This document shows, in pieces, positions 1 through 8,961 of a DNA stretch of 64,000 nt; position 1 is the stretch's first letter, and every line of letters starts with the position of its first letter. The position numbers and the translations under genes were made by a program. This stretch comes from Candidatus Roseilinea mizusawaensis (GTDB taxonomy: Bacteria; Chloroflexota; Anaerolineae; J036; Brachytrichaceae): positions 1 through 64,000 of the forward strand of contig JAEANN010000056.1 in the NCBI GenBank assembly GCA_016841965.1, in the 5' to 3' direction. The notes under the pieces are model-generated. The model ran no database searches, was not told the DNA's origin, and saw only the letters and a program-made list of their open reading frames with translations.

Positions 1-1
1 C

Positions 2-3000
2 GCGCCGGGCAGCTTCAACAAGACCGCACCGAGCAACGGGGCGACGGGGCAGCCGACCAACGTGACGTTGCAGTGGGGCGCGGCGAGTGGGGTGAACCAC
101 TACCGCTACTGCTACAGCACGACGAACGGGTGCACGCCGTCCATCGGCGTGGGCACGAACATCAGCGTGGCGCTGAGCGGATTGACGCCGGGCACAACCT
201 ACTACTGGCAGGCGCGGGCGTGCGCGGATAGCGGCTGCACGGTGTTCACTGATGCGAGCGGCGGGCACTGGAGCTTCACGGTGGTCGGCGCGCCGGGCAG
301 CTTCAACAAGACTGCACCGAGCAACGGGGCGACGGGGCAGCCGGCCAACGTGACGTTGCAATGGGGCGCGGCGAGTGGAGTGAACCACTACCGCTACTGC
401 TACAGCACGACGAACGGGTGCACGCCGAGCACGAATAACGGGACGAACACCAGCGTCAACCTGACCGGCCTGACGCCTGGGGCGACGTATTACTGGCAGG
501 TGCGCGCCTGCGCGGACGGCGGCTGCACAGTATTCACCGATGCGAACGGCCCTGGCGGGCACTGGAACTTCACGGTGGTCAGCGCGCCGAGCGGGAGCGG
601 CTTCAGCAAAATCAGCCCGGCCCACACCGCCACCAACCTGCCGACCAATCCGACGTTGAGCTGGGGCACAGCCGGCGGCGTAGTGGACAAGTATGAATAC
701 TGCGTGAGCACGACCACGTCGTGCAGCACGTGGACGGACGTTGGCGTGAACACCAGCGCCTCGGTTGTTGGCCTGGCGGCCGGGACGCTATATTACTGGC
801 AGGTGCGGGCGTGCAACAGCGCCGGCTGCACCGAGGCCAACAGCGGCAGCTTCTGGTCGTTCCAGACCGCGGCGACGGTGGGCAGCTTCAACAAGTTTGC
901 TCCGAGCAACGGGGCGATCAACGTCAACACCAACACGGCGCAGTTGCTGTGGACGGCGGCGGCCAACGCAAACGACTACAAGCTGTGCTTGGGCACGGCG
1001 CCCAACAGTTGCAACATCGTCGGCGGCGGGCCGGGGCAGTTCGCGAGCCTGGGCAACACCTACTTCCGCGTGCTGAACGACCTGCCGCTGCAGCCGAACA
1101 CGACGTATTACTGGCAGGTGCTGGCCACCAACGGCACATACACCACGCCGGCCAACGGCAGCACGCTGGCGTTCTGGTCGTTCACCACGCTGCCCAACGG
1201 GCCCGACCCGTTCAACAAGCTCAGCCCGAGCTTAAACGCGACCAACGTGCCGACGCAGAACGTGACGTTCCAGTGGCAGGCGGCGACCGGCGCGGTGAGC
1301 TACACGGTGTGCGTGGGGGCGTATGCGGGCGATTGCGCTTACAGCCTCTCGGTCAATAGTGGGACGAGCGCGGTGCTGGCCGGGCTGCTGCCGGCGGGGG
1401 CGACGCTGGTGTGGCAGGTGACGGCGCACAACGCGGGCGGCAGCACCGGCGCGGACAACAACACTTGGTGGCCGTTTACTACGGTGCCGAACGCGCCGCA
1501 GGCGTTCACCAAGATCAACCCGCCGAACAACGCCACCGACCAGCCGCTGGGTGTGAATCTAACCTGGCAGGACACGCCGGACGAGACGTATTACAGCGTG
1601 TGTGTTGGCGTCAACATTGGCGTGTGCAGCCTGGTCAACACTACGACGACTGTGGCCAGCTACGCGTTGACGGGGCTGGATTACGGGACGCAGTATTTCT
1701 GGCAGGTGAGCGCGTGCAACGCGGGCGGGTGCACGCCGGCCAACAACAGCGTGGCGTGGAGCTTCAAGACGCTCAACCCGCCCGTGCCCGGTCCGTTCCA
1801 GAAGACGCACCCGGCCAACGGCGCGGTTGGCGCGCCGACCAACCCGGCCGTGCTGCAGTTGACGTGGACGGCTGCTGATTCAGCGGATGGGTATGAGGTG
1901 TGCATGGGCACAGTGCCGGGCGCGTGCGACCTGAGCGGCGGTGGGTTCCAGGACGTGGGTCCTTACACCGCGCGTTACATCAACCAGTTGCCGTTCAGCG
2001 TGACGTTGCAGCCGGGTACGACGTATTACTGGCAGGTGCGCGCCTACAGCACGCTGACTGCGACGCGGACGTTTGCCGACAACGGGGTGGACTTCTACTT
2101 TGTGACGCAGAGCAGCAGCGGGCCGGCGGCATTCAGCAAGGATGCGCCGCTGAACGGCAGCTTCAACCTGCCGACGGCGAGCTTGACGCTGAAGTGGTTT
2201 GCGGCGGCCGGCGCGACGAGCTACGAGGTGTGCGCCGGGACGGCGGTCAACAGTTGCGACGCGATGCCGGGCAACGCCTGGCTGAACGTGGGCAGTGCGC
2301 TGAGCTACACGCTGAGCAACCTGGCCCCCGGGACGACCTATTTCTGGCAGGTGCGGGCGAAGAACGGCAGTGGGACGACGCCGGCTAATGGCGGCGTGTG
2401 GTGGACGTTCACGACGAAGAACGCCTACCCGCCGGCCGAATTTGCCAAGCAGTCCCCGCCACATCTGGCGACGGGCGTGGTGACCACCGGCCTGACGCTG
2501 AGCTGGGCGGCGAGCACAGGGGCGACGGGGTATCAGGTGTGCATTGGCAGCGCGCCGGGGCTGTGCGAGGCGACCGGCGGCTGGGTGAACGTGGGCAACA
2601 ACACCAGTTGGGTGGTGACGCCGGCGCTGCAGGCGGCGACGACGTATTGGTGGCAGGTGCAGGCGCTGGGCGGCACCTTCAGCGTTCAGGCAAACGGCGG
2701 GCAGTGGTGGGCGTTCACCACGCGGCCGGATGGGCCGGCAGACTTCAGCAAGCAGCAGCCGCCGCAGAGTGCGATCGGCGTGCCGACGGCGACGGCGGTG
2801 CTGAGCTGGACAACGGCGCTTGGCGCGAGCAACTATGAGGTGTGCTTGGGCACGCAGGCCGGGCTGTGCGACGTGATCGGCACATGGCTCAACGTGGGCA
2901 ACGTCACGGCGTGGAATCCGCCAGTGCTGCAGGCGGCGACGACCTACTGGTGGCAGGTGCGGGCGGTGAACAGCAGCGGCGGGCGCACGCAGGCGAACGG

Positions 3001-5296
3001 CAGCGTGTGGTGGCACTTCACCACTGTTCCCGCCTTTGGGCCGAACCCGCCGGCGCCGTTTGGCAAGGTCAGCCCGCTGAACAACGCCGCCAACCAGCCG
3101 ATCAACCTGACGCTGAGCTGGAGCGCGGCGAGCGGGGCGACGGGCTACGAGGTGTGCGTGGGGGCGCTGCCGAACGACTGCTCGACCAGCGGCGGCTGGG
3201 TGAGCGTCGCCGGCACGAGCTACGCGCTGAGCGGGCTGAGCTACGACACGACGTACTTCTGGCAGGTGCGCGCGGTGAACGCCAACGGCCAGACGTTGGC
3301 GGATAGCGGGGCGTGGTGGCGCTTCACGACGGGCAACAACCCGGGCGCGGCGGGCAGCGCCTTCAACAAGAGGCTGCCGATGCACCTGGCGACAGGCGTG
3401 CCGACGGCGACGGCGGTGCTGAGCTGGACGGCGAGCAGCGGCGCGACGGGGTATCGGGTGTGCATCGGCAGCGCGCCGGGGCTGTGCGAGGCGACCGGCG
3501 GCTGGTTGGACGTGGGCAACAACACCAGTTGGGTGGTGACGCCGGCGTTGCAGGCGGCGACGACGTACTGGTGGCAGGTGCGCGCCGTTGGCCTAGGCTT
3601 CGACATCCAGGCAGACGGTGGGCAGTGGTGGGCGTTTACCACGGCCAACGATCCGGCGCCGGCGCCGGAGGGCTTTGGCAAGTTGCAGCCGCTGCAGGGT
3701 GCCAGCGGCGTGCCGACGGGGACGGCGGTGCTGAGCTGGCAGCCGTCTGCGAACGCGAGCAACTACGAAGTGTGCGTGGGGACGCAGGCCGAGCTGTGCG
3801 ATGTGACCGGCAACTGGGTGAGCGCGGGCAGCGCTACGAGCTGGAACGCGCCGAGCTTGCAGGCGGCGACGACCTACTGGTGGCAGGTGCGCGCGGTGAA
3901 CGGCAGCGGGCAGGCGCAGGCCGACGGCGGGGCGTGGTGGTACTTCACCACGGCAGCGGCGGCGAGCGCGCCGGCGCCGTTTGGCAAGGTCAGCCCGCCG
4001 AACAACGCCGCCAGCCAGCCGATCAACCTGACGCTGAGCTGGGGCGCGGCGAGCGGGGCGACGGGCTACGCGGTGTGCGTGGGCGCGTTGCCGGGCGAAT
4101 GCTCGACCACCGGCGGTAGCTGGGTGAACGTCGCCGGCACGAGCTACGCGCTGAGCGGGCTGGCGTACGACACGACGTATTGGTGGCAGGTGCGCGCGGT
4201 GAACGCGGGCGGCCAGACGCTGGCCGACGGCGGGGTGTGGTGGCGCTTCGGCACGGGCAACAACCCGGCCTCGCCGCTGGGGACGTTTGGCAAGATCGCG
4301 CCGGCGATCTATGCGACGGGCGTGCCGACGAACACGACGCTGAGCTGGAGCGCGGCGACGAACGCGCAGCGCTACACGGTGTGCGTGGGCACGCTGCCGG
4401 GCCTGTGCGACGTGATGAACCACGTCGAGGTGCTTGCACCGGCCACCAGCCTGGTGCTGGTCAACGCGCAGGCCGGGCGGACATACTGGTGGCAGGTGTG
4501 GGCGCATGACGGCAACGGGGCGTTCCTGCAGGCCGACGGCGTGGCGTGGTGGCCGTTCACGACGGCGAACAACGCCGGCTCTGGGCCGGGCGGCGGGCCG
4601 GCGGAGTTCCAGAAGGTTGCGCCGATCAGCGGCACGTTGGTTGGCAACAGCCCGCTGCTGAGCTGGACGGCGAGCGGTGGCGCGGTCGGCTACTATGTGT
4701 GCGTGGGCAGGGCGTGGGGCCTGTGCGATGTGGTGAACAACGCGGCGACGGCCGGCCTGAGCCACGCGACGAATGGGTTGGCGCCGGGGACGTACTGGTG
4801 GCAGGTGACGGCGGTGGACGCCGAGGGCGACGCCACGCAGGCCGACGGCGAGGTGCGCTGGCAGTTCACGGTGCTGAACGACGGCGTGACCAACCTGGAC
4901 ACGAGCGGCCCGACCGGCACGCGCAAGGAGGTGACGCCGGCGCAGGTGCGGATGGGTGAGGCGGTGAGCTACACCATCGTGCTGAGCAACAGCGGCAGCC
5001 TGCCGGTGACGGCGCGGGTGACGGACACGCTGGCGGCGAACGCGACGCTGCTGAGCGCGACGCCGGGCTACGCGCAGAGCGGGCAGACGCTGGCCTGGAG
5101 CAGCGTGACGGTGCCAGCCGGCGGGACGGCGGTGCTGACGGTGACGGTGCGGGCGGGCAGCGGGCCGCTGCCGGGCGGCTACGCGCTGAACAACAGCGTG
5201 ACCATCGGCGCGCACGATGGCGAGGTCACGCGCAGCGCGCCGGCGGTGGATGTTGCGCCGTGGCGGGCATATGTGCCGGCGGTGATGAGACCGTAG
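2..5296 (+). CDS. Giant secreted Fn3-like repeat protein with C-terminal DUF11 domain (5' end outside window)
   Basis: The reading frame is open from base 2, so the N-terminus lies upstream; 1764 residues are visible. I count 16 tandem modules of about 100-110 residues, each opening with an [FS]xK-x-x-P motif, containing a Cys pair 7-9 residues apart after a Y-x-V-C strand, and closing with TTYYWQVRA and W-x-FTT. This is the fibronectin type III-like fold pattern of cell-surface adhesion or matrix proteins. The last ~125 residues form a DUF11/conserved-repeat domain (SYTIVLSNSG; PAGGTAVLTVTV) and the chain ends YVPAVMRP. Modules 1 and 2 are nearly identical in DNA, and modules 9-10-11 recur as 12-13-14, so the array grew by duplication. 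A hairpin follows the stop. Ligand unknown; surface or extracellular location inferred. Confidence 0.85.
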   Translation, partial: APGSFNKTAPSNGATGQPTNVTLQWGAASGVNHYRYCYSTTNGCTPSIGVGTNISVALSGLTPGTTYYWQARACADSGCTVFTDASGGHWSFTVVGAPGSFNKTAPSNGATGQPANVTLQWGAASGVNHYRYCYSTTNGCTPSTNNGTNTSVNLTGLTPGATYYWQVRACADGGCTVFTDANGPGGHWNFTVVSAPSGSGFSKISPAHTATNLPTNPTLSWGTAGGVVDKYEYCVSTTTSCSTWTDVGVNTSASVVGLAAGTLYYWQVRACNSAGCTEANSGSFWSFQTAATVGSFNKFAPSNGAINVNTNTAQLLWTAAANANDYKLCLGTAPNSCNIVGGGPGQFASLGNTYFRVLNDLPLQPNTTYYWQVLATNGTYTTPANGSTLAFWSFTTLPNGPDPFNKLSPSLNATNVPTQNVTFQWQAATGAVSYTVCVGAYAGDCAYSLSVNSGTSAVLAGLLPAGATLVWQVTAHNAGGSTGADNNTWWPFTTVPNAPQAFTKINPPNNATDQPLGVNLTWQDTPDETYYSVCVGVNIGVCSLVNTTTTVASYALTGLDYGTQYFWQVSACNAGGCTPANNSVAWSFKTLNPPVPGPFQKTHPANGAVGAPTNPAVLQLTWTAADSADGYEVCMGTVPGACDLSGGGFQDVGPYTARYINQLPFSVTLQPGTTYYWQVRAYSTLTATRTFADNGVDFYFVTQSSSGPAAFSKDAPLNGSFNLPTASLTLKWFAAAGATSYEVCAGTAVNSCDAMPGNAWLNVGSALSYTLSNLAPGTTYFWQVRAKNGSGTTPANGGVWWTFTTKNAYPPAEFAKQSPPHLATGVVTTGLTLSWAASTGATGYQVCIGSAPGLCEATGGWVNVGNNTSWVVTPALQAATTYWWQVQALGGTFSVQANGGQWWAFTTRPDGPADFSKQQPPQSAIGVPTATAVLSWTTALGASNYEVCLGTQAGLCDVIGTWLNVGNVTAWNPPVLQAATTYWWQVRAVNSSGGRTQANGSVWWHFTTVPAFGPNPPAPFGKVSPLNNAANQPINLTLSWSAASGATGYEVCVGALPNDCSTSGGWVSVAGTSYALSGLSYDTTYFWQVRAVNANGQTLADSGAWWRFTTGNNPGAAGSAFNKRLPMHLATGVPTATAVLSWTASSGATGYRVCIGSAPGLCEATGGWLDVGNNTSWVVTPALQAATTYWWQVRAVGLGFDIQADGGQWWAFTTANDPAPAPEGFGKLQPLQGASGVPTGTAVLSWQPSANASNYEVCVGTQAELCDVTGNWVSAGSATSWNAPSLQAATTYWWQVRAVNGSGQAQADGGAWWYFTTAAAASAPAPFGKVSPPNNAASQPINLTLSWGAASGATGYAVCVGALPGECSTTGGSWVNVAGTSYALSGLAYDTTYWWQVRAVNAGGQTLADGGVWWRFGTGNNPASPLGTFGKIAPAIYATGVPTNTTLSWSAATNAQRYTVCVGTLPGLCDVMNHVEVLAPATSLVLVNAQAGRTYWWQVWAHDGNGAFLQADGVAWWPFTTANNAGSGPGGGPAEFQKVAPISGTLVGNSPLLSWTASGGAVGYYVCVGRAWGLCDVVNNAATAGLSHATNGLAPGTYWWQVTAVDAEGDATQADGEVRWQFTVLNDGVTNLDTSGPTGTRKEVTPAQVRMGEAVSYTIVLSNSGSLPVTARVTDTLAANATLLSATPGYAQSGQTLAWSSVTVPAGGTAVLTVTVRAGSGPLPGGYALNNSVTIGAHDGEVTRSAPAVDVAPWRAYVPAVMRP

Positions 5297-5316
5297 GGTC
5301 TCGCCGCGTTGCGTTG

Positions 5317-5354
5317 TTGGGGCGCGCCTTGTGCGCGCCCCAAGATTTAATCTT
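5317..5354. terminator. Hairpin between convergent genes
   Basis: A perfect 11-bp stem (5317-5327 with 5333-5343, 5-base loop) is followed directly by a 13-base palindrome AAGATTTAATCTT. It lies between the Fn3 gene and the convergent sugar isomerase gene and probably ends transcription from the left. The T-tract is poor, so the call is moderate. Confidence 0.55.
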
Positions 5355-5375
5355 GCGCCACTTTGCAGGACTCTG

Positions 5376-6143
5376 TTAAACGCCCATTGCGCGCAGATTG
5401 TTGTAGCTGATGGCGAGGCTGTCCAGCGGGTCACGCCGGCATTCGTCCTGTTCGACGGCGTACCATTCAACCCCGGCGCTCTGACAGGCTTCCAGAATGG
5501 CCGGCCAGTTCAGATTGCCCTCTCCGACCTCGGCCATTTCCTGCTTGCCGTTCAGAATCACCATGTCCTTCAGGTGAACCACCGGCATACGCCCGATCAT
5601 CCTGCGGATCCAGTGGGCTGGGTCGCCGCCGCCGTGTTGTACCCAGTAGGTATCGATCTCGGCCTGGAGATAGCGCGGGTCGCTCTCCTCGAACAGGATG
5701 TCGAGGCCAGTGCGTTTGCCGAAGCGAACGAACTCGAAGCTATGGTTGTGATAGCTGAAGGTCAGCCCGGCGTCGTGGAGCCGACGACCAATCTCGCCGG
5801 CTTCATGGGCGAAGCGCCGGTAGCCCTCCTCGCCGGCCTCGCGGTAGGCGCCCGGCATGCTGCCAACGGCGACGTGCCGGCAGTCCCAGAGCTGATGCTG
5901 CGCGATGACTGCTGATAGATCGTTTTGCAGCCGCTCAAAGCCGATGTGGGTGTTGCAGATGGTCAGGCCGGCGTCATCCACGATCGCCTTGACCTCGGCC
6001 GGTGGTATCGGCCCGATGCCAGACACTTGCACAGCAGTGTAGCCGATGGCGCGCAGCCGGCGCATCGTTTCGGCAAAATCGTGTGCGTTCTGCGTGCGTT
6101 GCCTGACTGTGTACAGTTGAGCGGCGAGGTGTGCATGTGTCAT
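5376..6143 (-). CDS. Sugar phosphate isomerase/epimerase (xylose-isomerase-like TIM barrel)
   Basis: A protein of 255 residues starting MTHAHLAAQLYTVR. That opening, the internal G-Y-x-A-V-Q-V-S strand and the late motifs VHLKDM and EQDEC are typical of the AP-endonuclease-2/xylose-isomerase-like family, which isomerises or epimerises sugars using a divalent metal bound by Glu, Asp and His. The start at 6143 is preferred over an upstream one because GGAGG lies 6 bases before this ATG and the upstream extension has no family character. Substrate unknown. It is divergent from yceD with 68 bases between. Confidence 0.8.
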   Translation of the reverse strand: MTHAHLAAQLYTVRQRTQNAHDFAETMRRLRAIGYTAVQVSGIGPIPPAEVKAIVDDAGLTICNTHIGFERLQNDLSAVIAQHQLWDCRHVAVGSMPGAYREAGEEGYRRFAHEAGEIGRRLHDAGLTFSYHNHSFEFVRFGKRTGLDILFEESDPRYLQAEIDTYWVQHGGGDPAHWIRRMIGRMPVVHLKDMVILNGKQEMAEVGEGNLNWPAILEACQSAGVEWYAVEQDECRRDPLDSLAISYNNLRAMGV

Positions 6144-6198
6144 GATTTCCTCCAGAAAAGCCTCTGACGACGACCATTCTACAGAGGTGAGGGTGTGA

Positions 6199-6211
6199 TA
6201 AGATTCCGCCC
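6199..6211 (+). promoter_or_regulatory. -10 element of a probable leaderless promoter (yceD)
   Basis: TAAGAT (6199-6204) lies 7 bases before the ATG at 6212 and no Shine-Dalgarno sequence is present. A start site 6-8 bases downstream of the hexamer would fall on the ATG. Confidence 0.45.
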
Positions 6212-6688
6212 ATGCGCTTTCGGCTCCACAAGCTGATTTTTGCGCCGGTAGGAACTCGCCAGGTAGAGCAACTCGACCGCGGCCCCACATGGTTGGACGA
6301 TGAGCTTCATGTGTCGTACTTGCGAGGCGAGATTACATTCACCAGAACCAACGACCGCGTACTTGTCGAAGGCGTGATCGAGACGGCGATCCAGGCGCAA
6401 TGCGCGCGTTCCCTCGAAATGTTCGAATTGCCTCTGAGAGTGCCTCTGGAAGATGTCGCTTTTTTCTTGCCCGGCCAGTACACACCCGACCCAGACCGGC
6501 GGCTGCGTGAAGATGGGCGCATTGATCTGACCGAGACGCTGCGTCAGCACATCATCATGGCGACCCCTATCAACCCTGTCAGCCCTGCCTATCGCGATGA
6601 GGCCGGCCTATCCCAACTCATCGATCACCAGGACGCCGACTGGCTTCACGTGAAGTGGGCAAGTGAAGATAGAGCAAACGGAGAGTGA
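6212..6688 (+). CDS. yceD: YceD/DUF177 family protein
   Basis: 158 residues. The order DRVLVEGVIET, a C-x-R-S-L-E motif where most relatives have CxRCL, and the C-terminal DGRIDLTETLRQHI matches the YceD (DUF177) family, implicated in accumulation of 23S rRNA. In most bacteria yceD is followed by rpmF (ribosomal protein L32). Here no L32 gene follows: the next gene is the sigma factor, whose Shine-Dalgarno (GGAGAG) overlaps this gene's last codons and stop. The two are therefore probably co-transcribed. No RBS precedes this start; see the -10 hexamer entry. Confidence 0.7.
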   Translation: MRFRLHKLIFAPVGTRQVEQLDRGPTWLDDELHVSYLRGEITFTRTNDRVLVEGVIETAIQAQCARSLEMFELPLRVPLEDVAFFLPGQYTPDPDRRLREDGRIDLTETLRQHIIMATPINPVSPAYRDEAGLSQLIDHQDADWLHVKWASEDRANGE

Positions 6689-6694
6689 CCTGCT

Positions 6695-7873
6695 ATGACC
6701 ACGACCTTTGATGAGGATCAGATTGTCGCCGCATTGTTGATCAAAGCTGAGACCCAGGGTGGTGTGGTCATAGACGATATCCTTGAATTGTTGCCGGAAC
6801 TTGATGACAGCTATGAACAAGTCGATCGGGTGATTGCGTTGCTAGCCGAGGCAGGCGTACAGCTTCAGGACTTGCCGGCCGAAGACGAGGAAGCAGGCGA
6901 CAGCCTCGGCCTCGAAGACGATGACGACGACGAGGAAGACGAGGACGACACCGCCACCCTGAGCGCCGACGACAGCATCGGCTTGTACTTACGCGAGATG
7001 GCGCGCGTGCCACTGCTGACCATGGCCGAGGAGATCAAGCTTGCCAAAGCAATCGAGCGTGGAAACCGGGCCAAGTCCAAGGTGCGCTCGATTCAGAATT
7101 CGGTCAAACCCGGCGAGCTGGACAAGCTGAACGCATACATCGAGGAAGGCCGGCTGGCGCGCGAACATCTCATCAAGGCCAATACCCGCCTGGTGGTCAG
7201 CATCGCCAAAAAGTACATGGGCCGGGGGGTGCCCTTCCTCGACCTCATTCAAGAGGGCAATCTTGGCTTGATGAAGGCCGTCGAGAAATTCAACCACAAA
7301 CTGGGTTTCCGCTTCAGCACCTATGCCACGTGGTGGATTCGTCAGACGATCACCCGCGCCATCGCCGACCAGGCGCGCACCATCCGCGTGCCGGTTCATA
7401 TGAGCGATCGTATCCGCCGGCTGTACAAAACCACTCACGAGCTGGAGCAGGCGCTGGGCCGCAAACCTACCCCTGAAGAACTCGGCAGCGAGCTGGGCGT
7501 CGAATCCGACAAGGTCGAGTGGATGTTAAAGGTGTCGTGGCGGCCGCTTTCGTTGGAACAGCCCGTGGGCGAAGAGGAGGACAACGAATTCGGCTCGTTC
7601 ATCGAGGATGAGGCCACGCCATCGCCGTCGCAGACGGTGTACGACGAGTTGCTGCGCGACAAGATCGAGCAGGTGCTCTCCACACTCACCCCGCGCGAGC
7701 AGCGTATTCTGCGCCTGCGTTTTGGGCTGATCAACGGCAAGTGTTACACCCTCGAAGAGGTGGGCCAGAAGTTCGGCCTGACGCGCGAGCGCATCCGGCA
7801 GATCGAAGGCCGCGCGCTGCGCCGGCTGCGCCATCCCCGCCGCAGCCGCCAACTGAAAGATTTCCTCGATTGA
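6695..7873 (+). CDS. rpoD: RNA polymerase primary-type sigma factor (RpoD/SigA family)
   Basis: 392 residues. The N-terminal ~65 residues form a region 1.1-like helical domain, followed by an acidic linker (about residues 74-86, nearly all Asp/Glu). Region 1.2 (SIGLYLREMARVPLL), region 2 with FSTYATWWIRQTITRA for -10 recognition and melting, region 3 (LGRKPTPEELGSELGV) and region 4.2 (TLEEVGQKFGLTRERIRQIE) for -35 binding follow in order. Complete and normal length for a group 1 or 2 factor. GGAGAG lies 10 bases before the ATG. It directs RNA polymerase to housekeeping promoters if it is the principal factor; other sigma genes may lie outside the window. Confidence 0.93.
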   Translation: MTTTFDEDQIVAALLIKAETQGGVVIDDILELLPELDDSYEQVDRVIALLAEAGVQLQDLPAEDEEAGDSLGLEDDDDDEEDEDDTATLSADDSIGLYLREMARVPLLTMAEEIKLAKAIERGNRAKSKVRSIQNSVKPGELDKLNAYIEEGRLAREHLIKANTRLVVSIAKKYMGRGVPFLDLIQEGNLGLMKAVEKFNHKLGFRFSTYATWWIRQTITRAIADQARTIRVPVHMSDRIRRLYKTTHELEQALGRKPTPEELGSELGVESDKVEWMLKVSWRPLSLEQPVGEEEDNEFGSFIEDEATPSPSQTVYDELLRDKIEQVLSTLTPREQRILRLRFGLINGKCYTLEEVGQKFGLTRERIRQIEGRALRRLRHPRRSRQLKDFLD

Positions 7874-7930
7874 GCCAGCGGCCATTGCGCCATTCGGCCT
7901 GACCAAATGATTGACTCCCTGAATGACCGA

Positions 7931-8911
7931 ATGAGAACAATCTCCTACAGCGAAGCGATCAACGAAGCGTTGCGCGAAGAGATGCAGCGCGACCCCAACG
8001 TGTTTATCCTGGGCGAAGATGTGGCCACGATGGGCGGCGTGTTCGGCGTGACGGCCGGCCTGCTCGAACAATTTGGCCCGGAGCGCGTCATGGACACGCC
8101 CATCAGCGAAGCCGGCGTCATCGGCGCCGCCCTCGGCGCCGCCATGATGGGCATGCGCCCGGTGGCCGAGATCATGTTCGGCGACTTTCTGGGTTGCGCC
8201 GGCGACCAGCTCATCAATCAAGTTGCCAAAGCGCGCTACATGAGCGGTGGCAAAGCGCGTGTGCCGCTCACCATTCGTGTGACAACCGGCGCCCCAGGCG
8301 CGGCAGCCGCGCAGCATTCACAAAGCCCCGAGTCGTGGTTCATGAATGTGCCCGGCCTGAAGATTGCCTGCCCCGCTACGCCCGCTGACGCCAAGGGCCT
8401 GCTGAAGACCGCCATTCGCGGCGAAGACCCGGTGTTGTTCTTCGAGCACAAAATGCTGTATGCCACCAAAGGCGCAGTGCCCGATGGTGACCACGTGGTC
8501 GAGCTAGGGCAGGCCCGCGTCGTGCGTGAAGGCGCCGATGTGACCATCATCGCCATCGGCGGCATGTTGCCGCGCGCGCTCGAAGCCGCCCAGACACTGG
8601 CCGCCCGCGATCGCGCGATCTCGTGCGAGGTGATCGACCCGCGCACGCTGGTGCCGCTCGATCTGCCCACCCTGATCGACTCTGTCAAGAAGACCGGCCG
8701 CGTAGTGATCGTTCACGAGGCGCACAAACGCGCCGGCCCCGGCGCTGAAATCGCCGCCCTGTTGGCCGAGCACGCGGTGGACTATCTCGATTCACCCATT
8801 GCGCGCGTTGCTGCGAAGAATGTGCCGTTGCCCTACGCCCCGGCGCTGGAACAATTCGTCTTGCCCAACACGCAGGACATCATCGACGCCGTGCTGCGCG
8901 TGCTGCGCTGA
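7931..8911 (+). CDS. 2-oxoacid dehydrogenase E1 beta subunit, stand-alone (paralogue 1 of 3)
   Basis: 326 residues from MRTISYSEAINEAL; an in-frame ATG at 7907 would add 8 residues. Family signatures are ILGEDVATMGGVFGVT, DTPISEAGVIGAALGAAM, QHSQSPE, FFEHKMLY and the C-terminal transketolase domain (CEVIDPRTLVPLD, IVHEAHKRAG). The beta subunit pairs with E1 alpha to decarboxylate a 2-oxoacid with thiamine diphosphate. No alpha, E2 or E3 gene is adjacent: neighbours are rpoD (57 bases upstream) and an M20 hydrolase (50 downstream). Neither candidate start has a clear RBS. Two further beta sequences occur in this window. Confidence 0.85.
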   Translation: MRTISYSEAINEALREEMQRDPNVFILGEDVATMGGVFGVTAGLLEQFGPERVMDTPISEAGVIGAALGAAMMGMRPVAEIMFGDFLGCAGDQLINQVAKARYMSGGKARVPLTIRVTTGAPGAAAAQHSQSPESWFMNVPGLKIACPATPADAKGLLKTAIRGEDPVLFFEHKMLYATKGAVPDGDHVVELGQARVVREGADVTIIAIGGMLPRALEAAQTLAARDRAISCEVIDPRTLVPLDLPTLIDSVKKTGRVVIVHEAHKRAGPGAEIAALLAEHAVDYLDSPIARVAAKNVPLPYAPALEQFVLPNTQDIIDAVLRVLR

Positions 8912-8961
8912 GAGCGCCGCAGCGTCTGTGTCCGATCCCCTCTTCTCTTCTTTGGTGAAGC

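Noticed and set aside
1880-5470. Long minus-strand reading frames (up to 625 codons) opposite the Fn3 gene
   Set aside because: They are Arg/His/Pro-rich translations of the antisense of a GC-rich repeated gene, with no domain pattern, RBS or independent codon bias.
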